Positions 32,701 through 45,584 of a stretch of DNA of 64,000 nucleotides are shown piece after piece (within the stretch, counting starts at the first letter, position 1; every line of letters begins with the position of its first letter). The notes under the pieces were generated by a model that searched no databases, had not been told where the DNA came from, and saw only the letters and a program-made list of their open reading frames with translations. The stretch covers positions 29,351,410 through 29,415,409 of the forward strand of contig CM055107.1 of the NCBI GenBank assembly GCA_029204225.1, given 5' to 3'. The DNA comes from Diphasiastrum complanatum. Its lineage: Eukaryota; Streptophyta; Lycopodiopsida; Lycopodiales; Lycopodiaceae. The translations under genes and the position numbers were made by a program.

Positions 32701-35700
32701 TTCTCTTTGTTGCATTTTTTGAATCCAAGGATCAAAGATTTTTTCTCTCTCTCCCTCCCCCACACACATGCATAGTGTGCATTTGGATGCACACCCAAGA
32801 TGTGCATTTAGTCTTTGAAGGGAAAGCCTTGTTGAATGCATGCATTATCTTGAGCTTGCATTTCCAGAGTGTACCTTAACTTCTATGGTTACCAAGGCTA
32901 TTGGAAAGCACTCAAACGAGTGATGAATTACATTCAATCAACAAGAACCGACTTATTTGTTATTCTGGCAATTGTCCTTATTTGGCTATTATGATTCAGA
33001 TTGGGGAGGATAGGATACTTAGACACCAAAAAGTCTACTTTTAGTTTCTTCATGGATAAAACCATTTAAGAATGTAGTTTGTACATCCATTTGATGTACT
33101 TCAAGGTCTTATGTTGCTGCTTGTACATGACCAAACTTCCTCAAAGATTTTATTAATCGAAGATTATTCGATAACTTATTCTGACTCTTTGTTTGATTCT
33201 AATTGATGTGGTAACATATACAATGTCTATTAATTAATTACAATGATCATCTGATTCCAAATGATCGTTTGCTTGATACAATATCAACATTTATTATTAG
33301 AGGATTATAGACATATATACGAGCACCAAAGTTGTCAACTCAAAGACTCCTTTCAAAGTCTATTATGAGTACAAGCCAAGTCTGCAGATTCCCTCTCACT
33401 TGAGAAAGAAGCTTGATCATGTTAGCTATAAGAATATATTCATTGGATATTCAACTTTTCACAAAGCCTACAAAATATACGATATAGATTCAGGATGAAT
33501 CTCAGTTAGTCGAGACGTAGTCTTCTTGGAAGACAAGTTCATTAACTTTGTTGGTTCTTTCTTGCAAGTATTTTACAATCCTTGATATCGTGACTATAAT
33601 GACCACTAGGAGATCACTAAGATGAAGATAGAAAAAGAGACTAGTGGGAGCCAAATCACCCATCCAAATTGAAAGAAGTGTGATATGCTCTAATACCACT
33701 GAAGAGTGTGATATGCTCTGATACCACTGAAGATGAGAATGAATCGAGATCTCTATCGCGAAGGAACCACAACTCTCTTGCCCTGGGATGGAGTTCAGAT
33801 GCGATCGCTGGACACTGCCAGCTGAATCACTCCTACAGTCCTCCAGAATGTAGTCAGGCACTGCTGATCTACATTTATAAAATTAATGCAGCATTCAACA
33901 TAGTTTCAACCAAGGTGCGAAATTCAAATGAACAAGAAAACTTAGACACATGAATAATCAGCAGACGCATTTGCATTCAAGATCAGACATAACAAGAAAA
34001 TCATCTATATTGATCTTTCTTTGATTTCTTCAAGCACTGCATGCAAATCCAGATCCTAGACAGAATTGTCTTCGCACGCAGGCGAACATGTGTTCTGTAT
34101 TTCATCTTGATTGCTTACTTGCATCAGACTACTACATTACATTGTATGTGTACTCTGCTGATCTATATGCCACATATCATCCAGTAAGTATAGTCGCTCT
34201 ATGTAAATCTAAGATTAGAGTAATTAAGCATCTACAACTAATCAGGGAAATACAAGAGTGGCAGATTAGCCACGACCTAAAATGTATCTGCTGACGTCAT
34301 GCCATCAGATCATATATCTGTATTTTTGGGTACTTGCATGATCTCGCTGGTACTCTTTCGAGCGTGGAGGGCAGGAGAAGGTTTTGTTTTCGTCGTTGGA
34401 TTCGTTTTGGTCGTTTGCCTTCTCTCATAGTGAACTGCAAAAGATCATTAGAGGAGTTTTGAGCTCCAAAAAGACCCTTTAAGAATTCGTGCAAGATGTA
34501 GTTTATATTATTAAAATATTATAACACTAATACTTTTGACTTGCCATAACTTTTTAATTGTAGCTTAGAAGTATGTCATCTAACATCATTGAAAAGCCCT
34601 TGTCGAGCGCTTTTCAATGCACCAAACCCTTCGAAATTCGGACTTACCACTAAAAAGTTATGCCATTTTTAGTGTGGAATCAAAATGTGGACTCAAAAAG
34701 TTACGTTACGTAGATTTCAAATTTGAGTGTTTTGATTGGTCCATGTGTAAGAAAAAATTGAGAAAAAATTTAAAAAGAATCTTTACAAAGGGTCTTTTTT
34801 GGATTTAGAATTTCTCTAATGTCTCGTGCCAGACCGCAAAAGATTCTCGTTTGGGAATCTTTCGTGTTAGCGAACCGTTCGTCTTCGTCTGCTTCGACTT
34901 TCGAGTTCGCGAACCGTTCGTCTTTGTTTCCTTTGACTTTCGTGTTTGCGAAACTTTTCATGCTTCGTGTCTCCTGACTTTCGTGTTCGTGAACATCTTC
35001 GTCAGACTCATGGTTGAAAGCTAGCAAGGCTTTGTAGTTAGAAGCATTTGGTTTCTTCAGCTCCCTCTCAAAGCATGATAGCTTTACGATCCCGAGACTG
35101 CTTCTTTCTCTCAAAGAGTCTTTTGTCTAGGGCTTTAGTGAAGATGTCAGCAACCATGTCTTTTGTTCTGATGAAGGTGGTTTGCAGCATCTTCTTTTCA
35201 ATTAGATCCCTGATCAAGTGGTACTTGATCGCAATGTTCTTCGTTCTGGAATGGAACACAAGATCTTTTGTCAGGTGTATTGCAGAGGTGTTGTCCATCT
35301 GCAAGACCAGGGGCTCGTTTTTTGTTTCGTCCAATTCCTCCAAGAACTGCCTTAGCCAAATTATTTCGTTGGCCATCTTTGCTGCTGCAACATATTTTGC
35401 TTCGCAGGATGACTGGGCTACAACGGTCTGCTTCTTGCTGACCCAGAGAACTGCTGCTCCTGATGCGATGGTGCATTCTCCTGAGACGCATTTACAACTG
35501 CATCACAACAATATTACAAGCCATAATCCCTCGTTAATTGAAGATATTGCAAAATGCATTTTGCAATCTTCCAATGTGTCGAGTCTAGATTAATGCAGAA
35601 TTGGCTCATCTTGAACACTACATAAGCAATATCAGGGCTTGTGTTGTCTGCAAGGTACATTAGTGATCCTAACAACTTCTTGTAAGGTGTGAGTTGCATT

Positions 35701-38700
35701 TCTCTTCCTCAGCCTTGTATTTCATGATGTTCCCATTTGGTCCGTATTTGAGCTTGAAAACCCATTTGCATTTGACATCTTGCACTTATGTGGTAATGGC
35801 TCCAACGTCCATACTTGGTTCTTCCTCATGGACTCCATCTCTTCATTCATGGCTTGGATCCATTCGTCCTTCTCTGGATTGTCAATCGCTTCCTCGAAAG
35901 TCTATGGATCGCCACTGAATCCGTAGAACTCTTCTGATGTGGAAGCTGAGCTGATTGACACATATCTTGCTGGCGCTCTTCGTGGTCTTGTCGACCTTCT
36001 GGGAGATCCTCCTGGGACAACTATGCCTTTTCCTTTGTCTGCTCTGCTCGGTCTGGAACCATCTTGGTTTACAAGAACTGCGGTGGCAGGTTGCCTCTCA
36101 AATCTTTCTTCGTTAGATTCGTCACTCGAATGGGAGATGAATCGAAAATCTTTGTTTTTGTGTTCGTCCTCTGCTCTCTTTGTCATTGGCGGCAGGTCAT
36201 AGTACTGTCTCTCCAAAACTTCATAGCTGACAGGATTGTCATTGGCCATTGTCCTGCTCTCATCGAATATGACATCTCTCACTGTTTTCACAGTGTTCGT
36301 GTCTGGCATGTAGACTCTGTAGTATGACGAATTGTTGTCATAACCTATAGAATCCCTTCTCGGCTTTCTCATCAAGCTTCTTTCGAAGCTTATCAGCAAT
36401 ATGTGCATAAGCTGCATAGCCAAAAATTCTGACGTGAGACAGATTGGGCTTTCTACCCCACCATAGCTCATGTGATGTCATGTGAGGGACACCAGACTTG
36501 CCTGTTCTGTTCTGGATGTATGTGGTTGTAGCTACTGCTTCAGCCCATAGTGCCCTTGGAGCCTTCGAGTAGGCCATCATGCATCTGGCTGCTTCCATCA
36601 GGGTCATGTTCTTTCGTTCAGCAACACTGTTGTGCTGCGGTGTGTAGGCTACAGTTCTTCTATGAATCATGCCATGATCTTTGCAAAAGTCAGTGAAGTG
36701 ATTCGAGATGAATTCGCCACCTCGATCCGTTTTGATTTGCTTCACCTTGCTGCCTGTACATCTCTCAGCCCAATTCACGTATTCTTTGAGTTTATCAAGT
36801 GCTTCAGATTTATTCTGAATAAATACACTCTGGCAAATTTGCTATAATCATCAATGAAAGTTATATAATATTTGGACTTCCTACTGAGATCACGTTGAAT
36901 GGCCCACAGATGTCAGAATGCACTAGCTCTAGAATCTTAGTCATTCTGTAGGAGTCTTTGATGAATGGTGTGTGTGACATCTTGCCCTTCAAACATGCAT
37001 CACAGGTGGTCGAACTGGTTGCATTCGAGATGCTGACCCCTGTTATTGCTCCATGATGGCTTGCTCAGTAAAGTGCCATTGAGTTCATGTGGCAGAGTCT
37101 CCTATGCCACAGAGTGTTTGGCTGGTCATCATGAGTCTGATGCACCTGATCTGCACGTAGGTGTACTTTCAGATGAAATAGATTACCTTTTCTTCTACTT
37201 TGAGCGATCAAAGTACTAGTACTGGCATCAATCACATTGCATGCTTCGTCAGAAAACGTTACACGCATCCCTACATCTACTATTCTTGCTACAAAGAACA
37301 AGTCTTGTTGCAGAGTAGACACGAACAGAACATCTTCGAGTCGTCTGTCTCTGTCATTGGTGTTGAGCCATAGTGAACCAATACCGTTCACTTGATGTCT
37401 AGATCCATTTCCAAGAACTATGAATCTTGAGGGATCTGCACTTCTGAAATCAGATATTATTTGTCTTGATGTCACAAAGTGTGAGGTGGCTCCTGAGTCT
37501 AGAATCACCTCATGCATGTCAAATGTTGATGCTGCACACACGTCTTCACAAATATAGGCGGTCGAACAGTTTATGTTCGTTCTTTCTTCGCCCATTTTTG
37601 AGCTCTCGAGCTCCTCGACATAGGATGAACTATTGCTGCTCTCCTGTCTGTTCTATGCTGATTTGTTTCTCGGATTCTGGCAGCAATCCATGGCTGTGTG
37701 ACCCTTCTTATGGCAATGGATACACTCAATCTTGGGATTGAGCCAGCATGTATCTACTGTATGCCCATCTACTCTGCATCTCACGCAAGTCTTCTTGTCT
37801 GCACCTTGTTGTTTTTTCGTCGTTGGTTTTGTTTTGTTTGTTTGCCTTCTCTCGTACTAGACCACAGAAGATTCTCGTTCGTGAATTTTTCGTGTTCGCG
37901 AACTGTTCATCTTCGTCTGCTTCAACTTTCGAGTTCGCGAACCGTTTGTCTTCGTTTCCTTTGACTTTCGTGTTCGCGAAACTTTTCGTGCTTCGTGTCT
38001 CCTGACTTTCGTGTTTGCGAACATCTTCGTCATGCTGAGGGTTGAAAGCTAGCAAGGCTTTGTAGTTAGAAACATTTCGTTTCTTCACAAATAGAGATGT
38101 ATTCCAGCACCTCATGATCTAGCTATGGGATGTGAATGCCTGAAGAGAGGAAGAGAACTGGTAAATAAAAAATGAAACCCAAGCAAGTTCCTACCCTTAT
38201 ACATAAGAATTGTGCATGAACCCATGCAAACCCCCCATGCAATCTGGCTAATTTTAGGTTACATATTCTATGTAGTCCTCATGCATACTTCATTCACATG
38301 CCATGCACCACTCCACATGTCTCAATTGGAATGTCAAAGTTCTCTCAAGGTTATTAATTATATAACTTGGCCTTGACATGGAATTAACCCGAGACGTAAT
38401 CAATAATCTCGAACACTAGAGGGTTGGTCTACCATATCAGGACTATCTCGAATCCTAGATATGGCCATAACATTCTTTCTCCCTTAAACAAGTTTCGTCC
38501 TTAGAACATGGAAAGAAAAATAAGGAAATGATTTCTTAGGCTTTCAACTTTGACACAATAATCATTATCCTCACTAAGATCTTTTCATCTAAAATAAGTA
38601 CTTAGAGATGTAACAAATCTCCAATTGTTTGTCTCACACTAGAATACTATGTGGAATCTAAAGATACACTAAGACATAAATCCTCTAATTAGATTAATCT

Positions 38701-41700
38701 TCTCTAAATAAAAGACATTACCTTCATGTAATCTCAATTACATGAAACAATAGGTGAACCAACTCTTTGATTCAAAGATCAAATCCAAAAGCGAAAAATA
38801 AAATCCATTTAAATTATAGTCTGAAACTATCCACAATTTCTTACAGACAATTCATAATGCTTCTTGGTGACGTATATAGGTAGAATATCAAAATATTCCA
38901 AAGCACAACAATTCAATCAACGAAAATCTCTAGGAGATCCATCAAGACTCATACAATCATAACTCAGTCCAGGGGTACTACAGTTACTCTAAGGAGTTAA
39001 ATGTCCCATTTCTAGCATTACATGCAAGAAATCAGCAACCCATCCGAATCTTAATAAATTTGATTGTCTCCCTAACAACTAGAGATCTAGGTTGAGACTC
39101 GCACCCAAGCACTTAAAGCCTACAATCTGTAGTAGAACACCATCCACTGAAGTAAACAAACTGTAAGAAAAAAAAATCTTCTCAAATAAGAATGCTTGTG
39201 AGATACTTACATTCTCAATGTTTTTCTAGAGATAAGAGAATCTTCAATACTGATCTAATTTCTTAACTCAATTAAGAATCAAGAATTACTCAGACATTTT
39301 ATAAGAATCATTAAATTACTACATAATAATCAAGTACTCATTTATGATTCGTCAACCATAAACTTTGAGAATCTTATAATTTGTCAATCACAATTTATTG
39401 GATTCTAGAACCATACTTAATCATCAGAGAATACCTGAGAGTATATCTAAAACACAACTTTGGAAATATAAGAATCATTCCAAAGTCTTCTCCCATAGGG
39501 AAAAATATACTGGACTTTAAGAATGCTCTTTAATCTAGATTCTTACTGAAAATATGAGTTATTGATGTCCCATACCACTAGCTCTTCCTCCAAAAAAATC
39601 CTTAACCACCTCATCTGATATTCTAGAGATTCAATACTAATAAGTTGTTGGATATACACACATGGCTGATTAATTAAAAGAGTGTTTAATATGTACTTTA
39701 CAATTAAAATTAAGACACTAAATGATGTTGGAAGTCGCCTTCAGACAACATCTTATTCTGTTGAAGATTCCGTCCGGGCGTGAGTCAATGTACTTGTTGA
39801 TCCGGCGATAGTCGGATTGTGGCCGATTGTTCGACTAATCAAATATGGTCAGATGGTCCGAGATGGTCGAACCATCGAGGATGGCCGAACAATAAAGGAT
39901 GACCAAATAGTCTAAGGTGACCAGACAATTGGGGAGACAGTGTCATCGATTCTTTTGTATTTTTGCAGACTGTTAGAAAACAAGTGTATTTCTGCAGAGC
40001 ATGCGACTGTACAAGTATTTACAACAGCTAGTGAATGGATCTAGATTAGTAGAGAGATAAGGATGGAGAGGATAGAATCCCAACACTTGGCTCCACAGAG
40101 TTGCTTCCAATATTTCCAATGGAGGCAAGAAGCACAATCAAGGAGAAGGGGCCAGGAGCAAGAGGAGTTGAATGAATTTCCAATGCTTTGCTACCAGCAT
40201 ACAATTGCTTAAAAATAGGTAAGGAGCAGAGGCAAGAAGGAAAGGCTAGGAGCAAGAGGAGTTCGTTGATCTTCCAACGCTTTTTTGTTGCATACATATA
40301 GTTGCTTCCAATAGGCAAGGAGCAGGAGTGCACTGAGCTACATGAGAGGGAATGGAAGTGATGGAGGGTGACTTCATCAAGGCATTAAAGGTGGCAGTTC
40401 AACATTCAGTTAATAAACCATGCCGTATCACCTTGGTTAGGAAACCTGCAAAAATGCACTATTTTGGTTAGTACTAACTGACCCAGTTTGCTAACTAGTA
40501 ACTGTAGGTGGGGGGCCGCACTCACGCCGCAATGTCACTTTTGTTAGCCCTAAATGAGAGCACTAACAACTGGTGGGGCCACACCCTAATCCTTTCTGTA
40601 AACCTTATAAAATATAAGGAAGCAGAGAGAATCAATAGTAACAATTTGGAGTAGTTAATACATGTTTAATTCCTCTGAAAAAATGCATACCACCTCTTCT
40701 AGAAGAAGTGTGTTTTCTTTTTTTGATGTGCCTACTTAGAAAATGTTTTTGCAACCTGTTTCTGGCTTGTTCTGCTATCTCTAACCGTAGGGATAGTTGT
40801 TTTCTCTATAGGAATGATAATTTCTGAATCTTTAGAAAGATCTCTATAAAAAGGCCACTAGAGAGCTGGTTCCCACCTTGTAGTTGAGTCCATAGATAAA
40901 GACCTATCTGGGATTGAGAGCTGAGAGAAGATGGTTGTGGCAGCGTAGGCTATTGGCCGATTTTGTGAGCTCGAAGATCGCTGAAGCCGTGGTGGATTAG
41001 TGCTAGTAGGCGCAAACACGGTCTTTGTGAATTCTGGATGCTACCCTCCCATAGAGAATCCCTGATTTATGGATGCAATGGAGGCGCGCTTCCAAGATAG
41101 CTAGGGGAGCCCAAAGTTGTAAACCACAGGCGGAGGCGCGATCCTGCTTAACAGCTATGGCGGCTGTGAGGATGGTAGGAGCTCGCTTGCCTTTGACTGT
41201 GGGTGACATGTCACAACTGAGGGTTCGTAGCTTGAATGTAATTCAATATTCTTTGCAAAGCCTTCCAATGTTGTAAGCCTAGATTGGACATTTATTGTGA
41301 CAGTGTGCTTACTACATATGCTAGATCAAGTTGTGTGCAAATCATAGAATACATAATTGATCCGATCGACTGATAAAGATATTTGCACATCTCTTTCTAT
41401 CCTGCTTCGATTCTGAGACACATGTCTTTTGATAGTTTGGATCCTTGATCCATGGGTGTGTCTATCAGTTTACAGTCCTCCATGCCATGTCTGTGAAGCA
41501 CATTGATTAAATAGGATTCTTGGTTTATAGTGATCCTTTTGCTTGCACGATCTTTGCTTATCTCCATACCAAGTAAGTAATGAACTGGGCCTAAATCAGT
41601 CATCTCAAATTCTGTTGAAAGCAGAGATTTTGTTTCATACAGTAACTAATTTGAATTGCTGATAATTAAAGAATAATCAACATATAATGCTATTATGACA

Positions 41701-43224
41701 TAGCTTGACCCTTTACACTTGAGATACACATTTGAGTCTGCGAAGCAAGAAGTAAATTTGTGTTGCAACAAGAAGTGATTAATTCTTTCATACCAGGCCC
41801 TAGGAACTTGCTTGAGGCCATAAAGTGCCTTATGCAATTTACATACCATAACTGAACGTTCATATGATGAATGTCCCCTTGATCAATGCTATCCCTCATT
41901 AAGCATTGTAGTTCTTTCAACATTTCTTGACTAAAATTAGGCCATGGATTTTTCAAAAAAACTCTCTACTAAGTTGGACGATTGAATTAAGTGTTAATTT
42001 GTAAACATCATAAAAAACAAGTATCAATCTGTAAACAACATCCATTTCATGTTTTGAACTGCTAGTTCTACTCTTAAATAATATTATGCGTTCCTCAAAA
42101 AATTGCAAATCGTGTAATCATTTCTTGTACCAAATCTTCCAAGTTTAAGTCTTTCATGAGGTCAAAAGACAAGTAATCAATTGCATGGACTTTCAAAATT
42201 GTCAAAGGCTAGATTGGATGTGCAAAATGCATGTAATTGCATCATGAAGTCTATGCAATGCAGGAAATTGCGTCATGAAGTCTCCTCTTTGATTGGGCAA
42301 AATATAGCTAGTTCCATACTTTTTCCAAAACTTTAAGATTTCAATAATAAGGGATTGAACATCTCTCACTATATGGATAGATTTGGTGTATTAAATGAGG
42401 AAGAGCTTGCAAGTTAATTCAATGGCCTCTATTATAGGCCCAATATCACGGAACTAACCAACCACATGTTGATCAACTTGTTACAATCGTATACACCATC
42501 AAGTATGCATATACCTAATGTCTAAAAAACAGTAGAACTTTATGACTCTACCTATGATGCTAGAGTATCTAGACAAAAACAAGGTGGATTTTTTATCTCA
42601 CATAAATTGTAACTTTATGGCTGCCCAATCAATATATTGAGTTGCAAGTATATCCAATGAATCAAATATCTCACACTTAAATGGCACAATTTTTGAATAT
42701 TAATGCTCAACCATTGGGGTAGATCATAACTTGGATACCACCATGCTTTTGACCATGCACACTTGGCACATCTAGGAATAGACCTAGGAAAAGGCTATAT
42801 CATAAAGCCATCCGAGTCAGGGTGAAACCCATGGAGTTGGCAACGGTGAAACCCATGGAGTTGGCGACACGAATGTAAGTTCAAGAGCTTTATTTGTGGA
42901 GAATGATAATGTGCCCACGAAGATCTCTTGGATAGGAGACGAGCACCAAGAGCACATGTTGTGGCAATAACCAGCCAACCAAGTATTTAATGTATAACTA
43001 GACACCCCCAAGCTAATTCCTACAAAATATGCTATGGTAGCAAATACATAGAAGCAAAACTAAATTGTCGATATTTACTATATGTTAAAAGAAGAGGGAT
43101 GAGGGTATAGATATACTCTCCCAAACTTGCAGATTGTCCTTTTATGAAAATACTTCAATATCCAGTATAGACATCATACACAAACACTTTGAGAAAGCTA
43201 AAAACGATCCATGTGGCCAAGCGC

Positions 43225-43255
<31 letters not shown>

Positions 43256-43449
43256 GCACATGTACGTCCACACCTACACTCTGCTCATAAAACTCGATAA
43301 ATATAATAGGCCAATTGTTGAAATTGACATTTTACACTTAGTTGCAAACTTGCAATTTTTCACTATAAAAAACTTCACTAGTTTTCACTTGACTGGGTGA
43401 CAAATCCCTAATATAAAATGGAGTTCTCTCATTGATCCATTTGATAATC

Positions 43450-43480
<31 letters not shown>

Positions 43481-45509
43481 TTCCACCTTTCACACCATGT
43501 GACACATGAGGTGTCATGGATCCCTTGCCATGTAGGGGCAAGTGAAATTCATTCTTTAAACATGAGGACCTTGCTTGCATGTTGAGCTTCTAGGGGCAAT
43601 TTAAAAAGGAATTGAAATTGTCCAATCAACTTGGAGCACCTAATTAAATGTTACCATGTGTGAAAAATGGGTGGCCCAATGCTCATTGTTGCTCATCATT
43701 TCACTTGCTAAGGTTAAAGAAAAAGGTGACAAAAAGAAGGCTCATACAAAATGAATTTGCCATTAGAGTTATAACTTCCAAACTCAAAAGCTTACTCTGG
43801 TATTTTTTCACCTTTTTGAAAAACTTGTTGTGGGTTTTTTATAAGGTTGGTATTAATTGGTTTTTTTATGAGCAATGTTCACTTTTTCACACACAAGCAC
43901 ATGCAAGAAAGATGAATACTTTAGTACAAAGATTGATAAGGTCTGAGCTGAACTGACCAAATACTGAGAAGAATATCATGAATATTGCTGCAATCTGTAC
44001 TGTTCTTCTGCTGCCTACTCGTGTGATTCCAATCAAACCTGCATTCTCACTGCAACAAAGTTCTGCATCACTGAGAAAGGATACATAACGAAATAATCTT
44101 ATTGAAACTAAATATGCTGAATCCTGACATTGGCCGTATTCAAAGAAAAAGGTCATATTTGTCGTTCTGGTGATGTGAGAAGCATATTATTGTATTCTAC
44201 ATGCAATGCAAATTGAAGAATATGCTTGTCTATGGGAGCCTTACAAAACCCTCCACTCGAGCTAAAGTTAGCACAATAAATTTAAACTAGCACAAGAGAT
44301 CTGCACAAAAGAAGATTGTACATTGATACGGTAGAGCCTGACAGAGTCCCAAACAATCCATCCATTAGAGTCCCAATACCCTGCCCAAAATAGAAATATA
44401 AGTTGATTTCCTTGTGAAGTCTTGCCAGAGTGACATTCATATATCCATCAGACAATGCAAGTGAAGCTAACGGCTGTCATAGAAACTGCACAGACTAATC
44501 ACATAGACAGTGAGATGATGAGCTACTGCAAAAAAATTGAAGATAAATAAAGTACCTGCCAGCCAACACCACGGCCGACAACAAATGTAGGCGGAGGTGT
44601 TGCATTGGCAACCCTTGAAACCCCATAAAACGCTGCTGTTGACTGTTATTGTGATTTTAGTATTTACACAGCAACGAAACAATTACCTCACAGAGGGAAA
44701 GAATTATAGTGAAAAAAAATGGTGTGTTCTAAGTCTTAGAAATTATCAACCTTGTTTAAGAGGATAACCCAGAAAAATAAATTTTAACAAACCTCTATTT
44801 GAGCAACCAGGGCTGCTGCCATCATAGCAAAAGCATGACCAGCATTGAACGTTGGCGCTCCCCACTCTAGTGGATAGGGAAGCCTTACCCTGCACACGAT
44901 CATCAGAAGAATTGAATCGTCACCAGTTGCAACCTTGAAGAACACACAAAGATAGTTGAAGCTGATAAACTTATTTGCAAATTACATCTATATATTTGTA
45001 CTTCTGTGAAACTCTGCCTCTGACAAAAACTTAAACATACCAAGGAGCTGCATCAACAAGATGAGCACGGTCTGTTCGACAGTGGATCTTTCCTTTATAA
45101 GACGCATGTTTATACGCCCCGCCTACTGTCAAAATGTGGGCATAGACCCAGACAGGAATTATGCTGAATATAATTGGAAAACGTTCGAAAGGTGATATTC
45201 TCCTTGTCCTTACGATCTTTAGATACTGTTTCAAAACAGTCGAGAGATTCTCTATCAATCATAAACCACTATTTCGAGGTTTTGGCATAAATGGAAAGCC
45301 TATAGCTGAGTGACATGAGAAAATATTGTCAAGTTGCACCCTTTACCCTTTTCCTACTAGTCGTATCCTTGAAAATATATCTCTGGTTCTTTAAACTTCT
45401 AGTATGCCCCCTTACAAAGACTCAAATACTGACCTGAGAAAAGATAACAAGTAAAATGAGTTCGGGGATGCCAACTTCCACACATTTTGCAACCTGTGTA
45501 GACAAACTG

Positions 45510-45584
<75 letters not shown>

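Larger units (their letters stand above)
27496..43957 (-). other. 16.5-kb intron 11 of NAT
   Basis: Runs from the GTCAGT donor at 43,957 to the CAG acceptor before exon 12 at 27,495. The other NAT introns are about 130-940 bp, so it is roughly 18 times the next largest. It contains Copia pol and LTRs on both strands, family D material, a TIR element, a tandem repeat, other repeats and a C40 homopolymer. Exon phase is preserved across it (phase 1 on both sides). Confidence 0.92.

Noticed and set aside
34770-35593. Plus-strand open frame 35,048-35,593
   Set aside because: Antisense shadow of the family D RNase H.
43338-43580. Glycine-rich open frame
   Set aside because: Translation of the C40 homopolymer on the minus strand.
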